Assembly (NCBI GenBank): GCA_037039685.1
Contig: JAWNGF010000002.1
Location: 4,092,001-4,156,000, forward strand
DNA: 64,000 nt
Direction of reading: 5' to 3'
DNA from: Ceratobasidium sp. AG-K
Lineage: Eukaryota > Basidiomycota > Agaricomycetes > Cantharellales > Ceratobasidiaceae
Both the position numbers and the translations under genes were made by a program. Of the stretch, positions 41,127-51,801 are shown one piece after another. The notes below the pieces were generated by a model, which saw nothing but the letters and a program-made list of their open reading frames with translations, had not been told where the DNA came from and did no database searches. Position 1 is the stretch's first letter. The number at the start of each line of letters is the position of its first letter.

Positions 41127-44100
41127 CTAAGGGCCTGGCGCGGTGGGGTGGAGTTTGTGAAATTTATCAACCAGTTCAGGAGCGTTCTTGAGATCTTCCT
41201 TTGATTGCCAAGAGTTGTCTGCATGAGAGTATCCTTTCCACTTGACGTAATAGTGAAGTTGGCGGCGGATTTTCTTGGAATTAAGGATCTCTTTGACTTC
41301 CCATTCTTCTTCTCCTTCTTGTGTGACAATAGGGGGTGGTTGAGCAGGTTTGCGGCCATGGGGATCAGAGTGGAATTTCTTGAGCAGCATGACGTGGAAG
41401 ACAGGATGAATCTTCATTGATTTCAGTAATTCCAGTCTAAAGGCATGAGTCCCTACTTTTTCCATTACTTTGTAAGGGCCTAAAACTTTGTGGGAGAGTT
41501 TTACTGAGGGTCTGTCTGTGGAAATGTTCTGATGATTAAGCCAGACTTTATCTCCCGGGTTTATCTCTTCTGGTTCTTTGGCTCCTTTATCAAAGTAGTG
41601 TTTATAGGACTGATTTGCTAGAATGAGGGCTGCTTTAACTTTGTTGTATCCTTTCAACAGGAATTCTGCATGGGCGTCAGCTTCAGGAACAGTATAGTCT
41701 GATTCTTCCCCAATGTTCATTCTATGGTTGAAACCCTGGCAGATTTGGAAAGGGGTTTTGCCAGTGGATGCTTGGATTCCATTGTTGTAAGCAAATTCTG
41801 CCATAGGGAGCAGGGCCACCCAGTTGTTTTCCCTATGGTTGACAAAAGCCCTGATAAAGATTTCAACAACTTGGTTTGCCCGTTCTGACTGTCCGTCTGT
41901 CCTTGGATGGTAGGCTGTGCTGAAGGTAGGTTTTACGTCCAACCGTTTGTACAGATGCCTAATGAACTTTGAGTTGAAAGTGGATCCTCTATCTGAGACT
42001 GTTGCTTTTGGGGTGCCGTGAAGTTTCCAAATGTTTGCAACAAAGATATTGGCTATGTCTACTGCTGTGGCCATTGATTTGCAAGGGAGATAGTGTGCCA
42101 TCTTGGAGAACCAATCTACCACTGTCAAGATTGCATCATATCCTTCTGATTCTGGGAGCCCTACAATCATGTCGTAGGAGATCTCTTCCCAAGGTCTCTC
42201 AGGAATATGTAAAGGACGCAGTAGTCCTGTGGGGAGTTGGTTCAATGGTTTAACTCTAATGCATGTTTTGCAGTGTGACACATAAGAGTTGACAAATTTC
42301 TTCATGGTTGGCCAGTAGTAAGTTCTTGAGACCAATGCCAATGTTCTTGCTTGTCCAGGATGCCCAGCTGTAATATTGTCATGGCGCAATTCCAATATCA
42401 GGTTTCTGACGGTTTCATCCTTGGGGACAAAGATCTTTCCTTTGAACATTAGGAGTCCTTCTCTGTATTCCCAATCTTTGACTTTTTCTCCGTTTCTCAG
42501 TTTATTGTGGGCTTCCTCTAATCTGGGATCTTTGAGGATTGCTTCTCTGATTAGATTGTTAATCTCCTGGTCAGGGGTAATAGCCAAAATAAAAATGTCT
42601 GGTTTGAGGAGAACTTGGTTCTCTACCCCCCCCCCCCCAAAGGTTCTAGGTCATATTGCCTCAAGAGAATGTCTGCTTTTTTGTTTTGGTTTCCTGGTCT
42701 GTACAAGATTTGGAAGTTGAAGTCCACCAAGAAATTCATCCAGCGGATTTGGCGTTGGTTCAATTGTTTGGATGAAGAGAAGTATTCCAAATTTTTGTGA
42801 TCTGTTATCACTTGAATGGCTTTTTCTGTGCCTTGAAGTAAGTGCCGCCATTCTTTGAAGGCTCTAATAATTGCTAATAGTTCTTTGTCAAAAATGTCAG
42901 TTTTGTTCAGCTGGATTCAGTGATTTAGAAAGAAAAGCTACAGGGTGTAATTTCCCTTCTTCATCCTTCTGAGATAAAACTGCTCCTGTGGCAAATCCCG
43001 ACGCATCTGTCTCAAGGAAAAATTCCTTATTTTGATCAGGCTGCATCATTACAGGTGCCACCTTAAGAGCTTCTTTTAGTGCATTCATGGCCTCTTGTTC
43101 TTTGCTTGTCCACTGCCACTTTTGATCCTTCTTAAGTAGGTTATATAGAGGTCTGGCTTTGCCAGCAAAGTCTTGAATGAATCTTTGATAGAAATTGACA
43201 AATCCTAGGAACTCTTGAACTTGCTTGACATTCTTGGGTGCTTTCCAATTCATAGCTGCCGTGACTTTTTCCTGATCCGTTTCGATTCCTTTATTGGAAA
43301 TGACCAATCCTACCCAGTCCAGTTTGGTTTGGTGGAACTTGCATTTCCTCAATTTTGCAATCAACTTGTGTTCCCTTAGTCTTCTTAGCACCTCTTTCAT
43401 GTGTCCTGGATGATCTTCGACTCGTTTGGAAAAAACAAAGATATCATCAATGTATACAAGTACAAAAACCCCCATAATGTCCCTGCATATAGAGTTCATT
43501 AGGGACTGGAAGCTTGATGGAGCGTTTTTGAGACCAAAGGGCATGACTTTCCATTCATACATGCCGTATTGAGTTTTGAATGCTGTTTTCCATTCATGGC
43601 CTGCTGCTATTCGGGTTTGATGGAATCCCTGTGCCCAGTCTAGAGTGGTGCCAATGACAAATCCTTCCAGGGCCCTTAACCATTGGTCCAGTAGAGGTAT
43701 TCTACTTGCGTTGAATTTGCATAGCAAATTCACATATCTGTAGTCAATGCAGAAGCGTAACTCTGGGTTGTTCGGATCTTCTGGATGTGGTTTTTTGACA
43801 AATAGAACCGGGGAAGCCAAAGGAGACTTAGAAATTTGAATGTGTCCCCTTTGGATAAGGGTTTCTAGTACTTTCTTCATTTCTTTGTCTTCAGCTGGGG
43901 ATGTTTTGTAAATAGGGCCGTGTTTCAGTTTAGCTTCCGGTAGGAGGTCGAGCGTAATGTCAGTTGGCCTGTGAGGTGGGAGTTCTTCTAATCTGGACTC
44001 GTCAAATACATCCGCGAACTCTTCGTATTCCTCTGGTAGTGTAGTTTTGGCTGCAATTTGGAGTGTAGATGGGATTTCTAGGCAGTTTTTTGAGCAGAAT

Positions 44101-44585
44101 TCGCTTGTGTATGCAATTGTCCTATTTTTCCAATTAATTTGTGGGTTATGTTTCTTGAGCCATGACATCCTGAGTACAATGGGGTGTCTTCCAATGTTTG
44201 TGACATGACATTCTATTTCACTGGAATGTGTTCCCATGACAAGTTTAAATTTGGTATAGTGGGTGACTTTTCCAGACAAAACTTCTCATCCGTCTATAAC
44301 TTGCAGAGTCTTTGGTTTTTTGTGTTGGAAAAGGGGAAGGTTTACCCCTTTTGCTAGGGAAGGGTTGATGAAACAGGAGGTTGCACTGCAATCAAGGAGT
44401 GCTTGTCCAGAGAATTTTTTTGATCTGTTAACTGACTTAGAATCAGGAGCCGTAGCTAGTGGATGAGTGGTGAAATCAAGGTATAATTGGTTTTCATTTG
44501 ATATTGACATGATTTCTAGTTCATCCATATTACTAGCTAATATATCACCAAGTACTTGGCTCCTTAATAAGCCTCGGTGACGTCT
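41127..44585 (-). pseudogene. pol: pol of family III, broken by one TGA and two frameshifts
   Basis: Protease region (LDCSATSCFINPSL, near 44380), RT with FGLKNAPSSFQ and intact YIDD near 43450, RNase H ETDASGFATGA near 43010, integrase HDN...CKTCIRVK finger, VSDRGSTF and ERANQ core, and a chromodomain (EEEWEVKEI...YVKWKGYSHADNSWQS) that ends the protein at 41127. The first cage position is Trp instead of Tyr. A TGA lies at about 44286 in an Arg position. A two-base deletion near 42897 and a run of 13 C (42626-42638) shift the frame away and back in RNase H. Upstream protease is open from the frameshift site. Confidence 0.88.
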
Positions 44586-45916
44586 TTTCCCAATTCAATG
44601 TCTGAAGAGATTTCTTCAATCTGGGCTTCAAACCCTGAGGCTGTGTTCTTGGAAGGACAGACTCTTGCTGAGTGTCCCTTGCCGCCGCAGGTGAAGCAAA
44701 TCATTGGTCCTTTTCCTTTTCCATCAAGATCCATTGCATTAGGGTCTTTAGCAGGAGTGGACAATTTGGGTGTTTGAATGATAGGAGCGTTGAAGGTACT
44801 GGTTCGGGTATCTTTTTGAATTGCTCCAAAAGGGACATTTCCTTTTGTCCCATTGTCCCAGGAGATCTGTGGAACTGGACGGCCCTTGGCGTTTCTGGTA
44901 ATGCTTGAGATTTTGCTGTATTGCACCCCCCCTGTAGGTTTTGACATAAAGACACAATCGTTTACGTTGAATCTTTGACCCAGTGAGGTGCTTGGAGTGC
45001 TTGTGGTTGTCTTGGAAGTAGTTTGTTTTGAAGTGCTGGTTTGTGGGCTTTGCAATTTCTTTGGTGCATTAATGGCATTCATTGTGGAGTCAATTTCCAG
45101 GGCTCTTTTGCGAACTTGGTTGAATGTCCTTGTTGCTTCATGGGGTTTAAAGTTCTGTGACACCATGGCCATCTTGATTTCATCCTTAAGACCATCATAG
45201 AAATCATCATGAAGTACTCAATCAGTGTACCCAAGTACTGATGAATAAGTAACAAAGTCTTGTAGATAATCTTGGACAGAGTTCTTCTGGATCAATTTCT
45301 TGTATAGTTGTCTATATCGGTCAATCTTGTGAACATTGCCAAACCTAGCTTGCATTTTGTTCCAGAATTCATCCATGTCATGTAGCCAATTTGTTGCTCC
45401 CCTTCTTGCCATGTCTACATCAATTCCAGGTTGCATCCATACATAGGCAGGCCCCTTGCAATAACCCATGATGTAAGTGATTTTTTGTTCTGTGGTTGCT
45501 TGTGGGGATGTGTGATTTATGTACCAAGTACATTGCGACTTAAACTCATCAAATTTATCTACATCTCCAGAAAATTCTTCTGGGGCATGCATTTTGAGTT
45601 TGTATCCTGGGGTGGTTGTTGACGCAGTGGTGGAGGGTGTTGCACCTAGGTTTGCAAGTGACTGAGACACTGCATTCATTAATTGGTGAAGGGGTATAAT
45701 TTGTGCAGTTTGATTTTGAATTGCATGGATATCTGCAATGTTATCGTCAATTCCCTGTTCTAGGGTAGAGGTGATACCATTTAAGGCATTAATATGACTG
45801 TTAATTTTTTGCACTTTGTCTATTAAGGCATTGATTGCATGTGCAACTACATCGGGTCCGGATGTTGCTGAAATTTGGGTAAATCCCCCTTGACTAGGTG
45901 ATGGGGCTCTTGACAT
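44564..45916 (-). pseudogene. gag: gag of family III (one nonsense codon)
   Basis: 450-codon frame from ATG (MSRAPSPSQGG) to TAA at 44564. One TGA at 45220-45218 in an Arg position. It has an N-terminal helical region, capsid-like gag domain (APEEFSGDVDKFDEFKSQ onward), a SKISSITRNAKG patch resembling family II, and a CCHC knuckle CFTCGGKGHSARVC near 44690. It ends LGKDVTEAY, overlapping pol. Confidence 0.88.
44585..44591 (-). promoter_or_regulatory. -1 frameshift heptamer GGGAAAA (family III)
   Basis: Gag codons TTG GGA AAA put the heptamer in phase, 21 nt before the gag stop. The -1 frame is open from here through MDELEI into protease. No long simple stem was found after it. Confidence 0.62.
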
Positions 45917-45940
45917 ATTGGAGCGGGGAAAAAAGTAGAT

Positions 45941-46764
45941 TTATTGGGATCCAAGGCCGTACAAAATATCACGGATTCTTCTTTGAACCCTTCTGTTTTT
46001 AATGATGCGCAAACTCCTCAAAAATACCAGTTCAAGATTTTTGTCTTCCAAAAACAACGCGTTGATTACTCCTAGTTTGTCGTACTGTTTGTATATGTAG
46101 TTGCAATGAACGTCTTCAATAAAGAGTTTTAGGGACTCTAGTCTAAGCTGTTCCCTGTGTTGTTCCTGTGTGAGTTGAGGTCTTGGTCCCACTGAAAAGG
46201 GTTGGGTGCGATGGTATTAAGGTGATTTAGAAGGCGGTAATCCTGGTTAATAGGAATATGCACTTCTGCTGCGAGATGATAGTATTTGCCCTTGATTTTG
46301 TCTTTAAGGGTTTTGATAGTACGCCACTGACGTTTGTTGATGTTGATGAGGGTTTTGACCTTTTGAGTGTGTTTTTCTTGGATTTTAATAAGTTGGTTGC
46401 AATTTTCAATCAAGACACAGGTTTGTTCTTGCAAGCGCTTGACTTCAATATTGGTGTCAGCTAGATTTATGCTTTGGACATGATCTTGATCAGCTTGTTG
46501 CTTGTTTGTGTTGTCGAGGTTAATTTTGATGAACTCGAGCCTTGAATGAAGAGATTGATAATCGGCTTCAAGTTGATTGTGGTTTTTGTTGTTTCTGGTA
46601 TGTTCAACCCTTAAATCCTCTGCTTGTTTGACTTGATCTTCTTCTAGTACTTCAATTCAACTCTTTAATTCGTTGACTTTGGTGTCTAGATCAAGTACAA
46701 AATCTTTTAGTCTAAAGACTGCTTCGCAGAGGCTAAAAAATGCGGGAAACACTTTTAAGGTTAA
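45941..46764 (-). pseudogene. ORF0 of family III, upstream of gag, coiled-coil-like
   Basis: A long open region between leader and gag, in two overlapping frames (46764 to about 46138, then 46192 to 45941), with one TGA near 46660 (KS-stop-IEVLEE, Arg position). Composition is rich in Lys, Gln, Asn, Leu and Ile with heptad-like spacing (NCNQLIKIQEKHTQKVKTL), suggesting coiled coil. No ATG is seen at the upstream end, so the start is lost or lies elsewhere. The frame change occurs near an in-phase CCCTTTT (AAC CCT TTT), which could be a slippery site or an old indel. There is no counterpart in families I, II or IV. Confidence 0.5.
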
Positions 46765-47225
46765 TTAGTTAGTTACTAATTAGTCCCTTTTTAGTGCGTA
46801 CTGATGGAAACGACAAGTTGATGTGGTTCTTGATGGATGAGAGTGTTAACTTGGGTGGTGCTCCGACCACTTTCCAGTTTTGCTTGAGAGGATCTGGCTT
46901 CCTTGAGATGTTGATTTGGATGTGAAGGGTGCTAGACACTAAGCTTTTGCTTTATATACTCCTTTTCTGATCTTATCAGTTATCAACAGCCTTGGGCGGG
47001 CGTGATAGCGACAGTGTATAACAGAGCAAGGGTGTATTTAGCTGACTAAAGCTGCTATGACCCAAAAGAGGATAACGATTGGGTTCACTGACAGTGTATA
47101 GCAACGTGGGACTACTGGTCTATATCAAGTATAGCTCTTTGTCCGTTGTACTATGCCCGTTTTCCCGTGTACGTTCTATCTACTTGGTGGAAAAGCAGGA
47201 GCTTTTTAAGGCTGATGCTTTTTAA
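46765..47225 (-). other. Leader of family III
   Basis: About 460 nt between the PBS and ORF0. No open frame or motif stands out. Confidence 0.45.
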
Positions 47226-47237
47226 AAGGCTTGACCT
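47226..47237 (-). promoter_or_regulatory. Self-complementary primer-binding site (family III)
   Basis: In its own sense AGGTCAAGCCTT, starting 2 nt after the 5' LTR. It is the exact complement of AAGGCTTGACCT (47369-47358) in the LTR, which lies 33 nt after TATATAAA (47402). Confidence 0.7.
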
Positions 47238-47239
47238 AA

Positions 47240-47652
47240 TGTCCCAACTTGGGTCAATTAGGTATATAAAGGTTAAGGGGTTTGACTTAGACAAGTCTTA
47301 GAACCCAAGGAGTAGTGATAGTAAGGGGATTTGATTGAGCAAGTCCTAGTGGAGAGGAGGTCAAGCCTTGTTGTTATCCGGCTTGACCTCTGGGTTTATA
47401 TACATGAGGGATCAAGGCCACGTCATCATCTATCAGTGTGGGAAAGCCGAGTACAACCGATGACAAGCAAGATAAGAGATATGACTCAACATTCTGGAAG
47501 TTCCGGAAGCATCACCAATATCAAAGGAAAAGACAAATACATCACCTGATACAAGTTAAGCGCCAGAGGACATTTGTACCAAAAAAGGAAAGTGTTCGGA
47601 AAAAAAGATATAAAATCAGAATAAAATGTCTGAGCTTAGTCAGCTCATGACA
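47240..47652 (-). repeat. 5' LTR of family III
   Basis: 413 bp. Own-sense TATATAAA starts at 47402; predicted RNA start 47369; a TGASTCA site at 47482-47488 lies upstream. It pairs with 40704-41116. Confidence 0.94.
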
Positions 47653-47827
47653 CTGGGACGCTGGTAGATGGTGGCCTTGAGGCTCTGCTGTTGCTTCTAA
47701 GTGGTGCTGTCCAATCTCCAGCTCATTCCCTGGATGCTCTTGAAGGGTTGGCTTGAACCTCTACTATTTGTGGCTCAGGCTGAGTAGCCTGCCTATCTGA
47801 TGCTGCGCTCGAGGGTCTTGAGTTCAT
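47653..47827 (-). pseudogene. gag: gag of family IV, N-terminal piece
   Basis: ATG at 47827 (own sense ACAATGAACTC) begins MNSRPSSAASDRQ. A TGA follows after about 35 codons. The frame then runs to the family III insertion and continues at 40703. The start is chosen because it is the first ATG after the PBS and the Ser/Pro-rich style matches other gag N termini. Confidence 0.65.
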
Positions 47828-47874
47828 TGTTGAGAAGTCACATGACCTTGTTTCTTGTGGCTCAGCGGAAGTGG

Positions 47875-47886
47875 AGCTTGCTTTGC
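47875..47886 (-). promoter_or_regulatory. Self-complementary primer-binding site (family IV)
   Basis: Own-sense GCAAAGCAAGCT, 2 nt after the LTR, exact complement of AGCTTGCTTTGC (48098-48087) in the LTR; TATATATA starts at 48131, 33 nt upstream. Confidence 0.7.
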
Positions 47887-47888
47887 AA

Positions 47889-48375
47889 TGTTGCAACCCA
47901 CTAAGTAGTAGAGTTGACGACTCCTAATCGCCTTGTTGACCGTGAGCAATAAGTCTAAGTAGACTAAATTGCTAAGGGAAATCACTAGCTTCTAAGTAGA
48001 AGTCCTAGCTCCAAATCCCAAGTGGCTGCTAAAGTGGCTAAGTAGCCAAGTGCCTCTGATCACACACTGCAGGGAGAGTTGACAAGGCAAAGCAAGCTGG
48101 GGATGACCATGCTTGCAAGCCAGTATATATACTCAGAAGGCAAGTGAGTCATACTAAATACATGAGTCACATGCCTGAGTCAAAGTCCAAGTCATAAAGG
48201 GGCTGCGCAGGCCAGCCAATAGAAAACAGCATGAGTCATATGACTCATGGTGACACGTCATCCATACACCTCACTAAATGAGGGAGAGGGCACATCTATA
48301 CAGAAAGGGCGCATAAGGCGCCAGTACAAGCCATGAGACCGCAGAGACAGAGAGAGGCCAGGACAGGTCACAACA
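47889..48375 (-). repeat. 5' LTR of family IV
   Basis: 487 bp, pair of 26254-26740. Upstream of the TATA it carries five TGASTCA sites within about 103 bp (48145, 48163, 48176, 48232, 48241), the last two forming the palindrome ATGAGTCATATGACTCAT at 48231-48248. It is followed by the duplication CATGG. Confidence 0.93.
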
Positions 48376-51300
48376 CATGGGTTTCAACAATATCAGAATT
48401 AGGGAAGGGGACGAATGGAAGACAGCCTTCAGAACCAAGGAAGGCCTGTTTGAATACATTGTCATGCCATTTGGACTAAAAAATGCACCCGCCATATTCC
48501 AAAGATACATGAACCACATCTTCCACGACCTTATCAACGTATGTGTCATAGTATACATTGACGACATCCTAGTCTTCTCTAAAAACAGAAGTCAACATAC
48601 TATAGACATCAGGAAGGTGCTGAAGATCTTACTGGATGAAAACCTATTTGCAAAACTCCCGAAATGCGAATTCTTTGTCACCAAACTTACATATACCGGA
48701 GTTGGGATCAGTGATTCTGGCATCTCTATGGAGGAAGAAAAGGTCAAGGCAATAAAGGAATGGAAGGAACCAAAAACAGTCAAGCAAGTTCAGGCATTCC
48801 TAGGATTTGCAAACTTCTACCAAAGATTTGTACCAAATTTTAGCCATTTAGCAAAACCCTTAACAACCCTTACAAGAAAGGATAACAAATGGAAATGGGA
48901 GAAGGATCAACAGGAGGCTTTTGATGCCCTGAAAGCAGAAATTAGCAAGGAACCCACACTATGCAATCCTGACCCTGAGAAACCCTTTTTTCTGGAGACA
49001 GATGCAAGCGGAGTAGCAATGGGGGCAATTCTGTCTCAAAGGCAAGATGATGGCTACCTACACCCTATAGTGTTTCTATTGAAATCCTTCAATGAGGCTC
49101 AGCTCAACTATGACGTCCATGACAAGGAACTTATGGCAATCATAGAATCACTAACACATTGGAGGTTATACCTTGAGGGAACAAAGGATCCAATCACTAT
49201 CTACACCAATCACAGGAACCTACAGTTCTGGAAAGAAGCAAGAATGTTCAACCGTCAACACGCAAGATGGCATCAACTACTGGCTTCCTACAACTTTGAT
49301 ATCATATACTGTCCTGGAATCCTTTTGTCTAAGCCGGACCTATTGTCAAGACAATCTGACCATGAGGATATTCCCACACCAGAACAAATTATGATATCCG
49401 CTGAAAAATTTAAAGGGTTTATGGGGCAGATGAACACAGACATTATGGCAACTATCAAGGAGGCACAAGAAACTGATGAAGGACTGGCAAAAATAAAGGA
49501 AATCTGCAAATCAAGGGAAATGCTACCAAGAACCCTGCAACACAGCGCAAAAGATTACAACTTCAAGGAGGGACTAATATGGTACAAAGGGAAAATTTAC
49601 GTCCCAGAAGATAAGGAAGCCAGACTGTCCATCATGCAACTACACCACAACTCAAGGATTGCAGGGCATCAGGGACAAGCCAGGACATTGGAACTAATAG
49701 CAAGAAGATACTTCTGGCCAGGGATGAAGCAGAGCATAAACAGATACATGGAATCCTGTGAGACCTGCCAACAAACAAGGGGATCAAAGTCAATAGTACC
49801 AATCAAACCTCTAGAAATTCCAAAAGGTCCCTGGGAAGACATAGCATTCGACTTTGTAGTGAAATTGCCAAAATCCAGAGGGTCAGACAGCATCATGGTA
49901 GTGGTAGACCGGTTCTCAAGAATGGCGCATTTCATACCCTGCAAAGAATCTCACATGGCAAGCAAGCTGGCAAATCTATTTATCACAAATGTTTGGAAAC
50001 TACACGGCTTTCCAAAAAGCACAATCTCAGACCAAGGGACTACTTTCAATTCTAAACTTATGAAGGCCGTTTACAAGAGAATTGGAACTAGCCCAAGCTT
50101 CAGCACTGCCTACCACCCCCAGACAGATGGAGTAACAGAAAGAATCAACCAATGGATGGAAGGCTGGCTACGTTCCTTTGTCAACTACCAGCAAGATGAT
50201 TGGGCGGACTTGTTACCTATTGCAGAATTCAGTTATAATCTGCAGAAGCACCATGTAACAGGGAGTTCCCCTTTTGCAATTGTCTACAGCAGGGAACCAT
50301 TGTGGAACATCTCATCAGACGAAACAACAGTTCCTGAAGCAAACACCATCATGGAAAAATGGCGTTGCATCCACGACAAAGCTATTGCATCAATGGAAAA
50401 CCAAAGGCTCCCAGAGGAAGAACCAAAAAATGAGTACCAGGAAGGAGATCTAGTATGGCTGTTGGGAAGAAACATCCAAACAAAAAGACCCTCAAAGAAA
50501 CTGGATAACAAGAAGCATGGACCATTTGTTGTGCAGTGGAAGATAGGATCACATGCTTATGAGCTCACTCTGCCAGCAACAATGAGGGTGCACCCTGTTT
50601 TCCACATCGACTTGCTCAGCCCTTACATAGAAGACACAGAGTTCAAACAAAACCAACCCCAACCACCGCCAATAATTACTGAAGGAGAAGAAGAATATGA
50701 AGTAGAAAAGATTTTGGACTGGAAGGAGACAAAGGATGGTCTTTTTTACAGGGTCAGATGGAAGGGTTATGGAAGTGAAGAAGACACAGAACAAAGGGCG
50801 GAAGATTTTGGTCACCTTTCTAAGATCATCAAGGACCTTCTACACCGACACCCTGAGGCTCCCACGCCATCTAACTACGTTCCAGGAAAGATAAAAGGCA
50901 GAGGGGGCGCAACTGGTAGTGGTACTTGCAAAACTTGCTCAAGATCCAACTCGCTCTACACACTCCACACTCTAAATCTCTTTTGCTCCTCACAATGCCC
51001 GCCGTCACCCTCTCTACAATTACCAACAACCTCATCCGCATTCTTGAAGGGCTGGCCTTCCAAACAGCGTGCATCCTGGACTCAGGAGTGGCCCTCTACG
51101 TATTCAAACGGTCTCAACAAGGCCCCGGGCGCATGCAATACCATGCGTTGGACCACGTGCTCCACTCAGACCTGGGGGAATTCCAATGGGTGGGAAAAAA
51201 ATGGCCAACACAGATGCAATTGCAGTGGAAGGACATATTTGTCTGCAGAGGATGCACCGCCTTTCAAGTCTCTGAGGTTGTGCTGTTGTCCACCCACATG

Positions 51301-51382
51301 CTCGGGGTGGTGGAATGGGGCCAAGAAGGCGCCTACAGCAGCGAATGGGTCCCAGGATATGAAGGGAGGCCACCGTCCCTGA
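48376..51382 (+). pseudogene. pol: pol of I-c, 3' part (RT to chromodomain), open
   Basis: Resumes exactly where 26253 stopped (CATGG duplication, then GTTTCAACAATATC). From here the frame is open for about 1,000 codons: RT with intact YIDD near 48560, RNase H ETDASGVAMGA, integrase HHCC finger and DDE core, chromodomain EEYEVEKI...RWKGYGSEEDTEQ near 50690-50860. The final about 130 codons overlap ORF3. It is listed as a pseudogene because the 5' half is separated and mutated. Confidence 0.9.
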
Positions 51383-51759
51383 GACCCCAATGGAACAACG
51401 CCTGGGATGCAAACTTTGAGAAGGACCTGGTGGACTGGAGGATGGAGAGGGGGTGCTACCAAAGGGAGAAGTTTGAGTGGAAACCATACTGGTGGCAGGA
51501 GAAGGATGCAGATGTGTTGCAATGGAAGGAGGTAGAGGGGGATGTGTGCACATGGGATAAGGACTTTGTGGAGCTGCAGGAGAGGGTCTTGGACTGGTCA
51601 AAGGCGGACTGGACAAAGGAGGAGACATGGGAAGAGTGGGAGAAGTTCTCAGACAAACCAGGTAATACTGTGTTCAACCCAATTGACTTGACCATTGAGG
51701 ATGATGAGGGGCTTGAAGAGCACTTGCTAGCCAAGATCAAGGATTGCAAGATCCAATGA
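50995..51759 (+). CDS. ORF3 of I-c, intact, 254 aa
   Basis: Starts MPAVTLS at an ATG 104 nt after ATAAAAGG (50891). It is identical in length to ORF3 of I-a and I-b despite many substitutions. It keeps the cysteine pair (VCRGC), the Trp-rich helical segment and NPIDLTIEDDEG, followed by an acidic end. It is uninterrupted in the oldest well-preserved copy, next to a pol that is broken upstream. Function unknown. Confidence 0.8.
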   Translation: MPAVTLSTITNNLIRILEGLAFQTACILDSGVALYVFKRSQQGPGRMQYHALDHVLHSDLGEFQWVGKKWPTQMQLQWKDIFVCRGCTAFQVSEVVLLSTHMLGVVEWGQEGAYSSEWVPGYEGRPPSLRPQWNNAWDANFEKDLVDWRMERGCYQREKFEWKPYWWQEKDADVLQWKEVEGDVCTWDKDFVELQERVLDWSKADWTKEETWEEWEKFSDKPGNTVFNPIDLTIEDDEGLEEHLLAKIKDCKIQ

Positions 51760-51801
51760 AGCCCATCCATGGCCCCTAGATGGACTCTTAAGGGGGAGTA
51801 A

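Larger units (their letters stand above)
40704..47652 (-). mobile_element. Family III element, full-length, minus strand, nested in the family IV gag
   Basis: 6,949 bp, two 413-bp LTRs with about 10 differences, target duplication CTGGG at 40699-40703 and 47653-47657. Own-sense order: LTR, PBS, leader, upstream ORF0, gag, -1 frameshift, pol with chromodomain, polypurine tract, LTR. No ORF3: the pol stop at 41127 is followed almost at once by the polypurine tract. Confidence 0.94.
26254..48375 (-). mobile_element. Family IV element, minus strand, itself split by I-b and by family III
   Basis: LTRs of 487 bp at both ends (26254-26740 and 47889-48375), target duplication CATGG. After removing the two nested elements, about 7.9 kb remain. 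Order in its own sense: LTR, PBS, gag (three pieces), -1 frameshift, pol, ORF3, polypurine tract, LTR. The two LTRs differ at about 15 sites. It was inserted into the RT of I-c. Confidence 0.93.

Noticed and set aside
48160..48250. Short repeats of TGASTCA as a CRISPR or tandem array
   Set aside because: Repeat unit is 7 bp with irregular spacing, in an LTR of a fungal element; regulatory sites fit better.
47889..48375. Family IV LTR as a solo LTR
   Set aside because: It pairs with 26254-26740, has CATGG on its outer side only, and an adjoining PBS and gag start on its inner side, so it is the 5' LTR of the split element.
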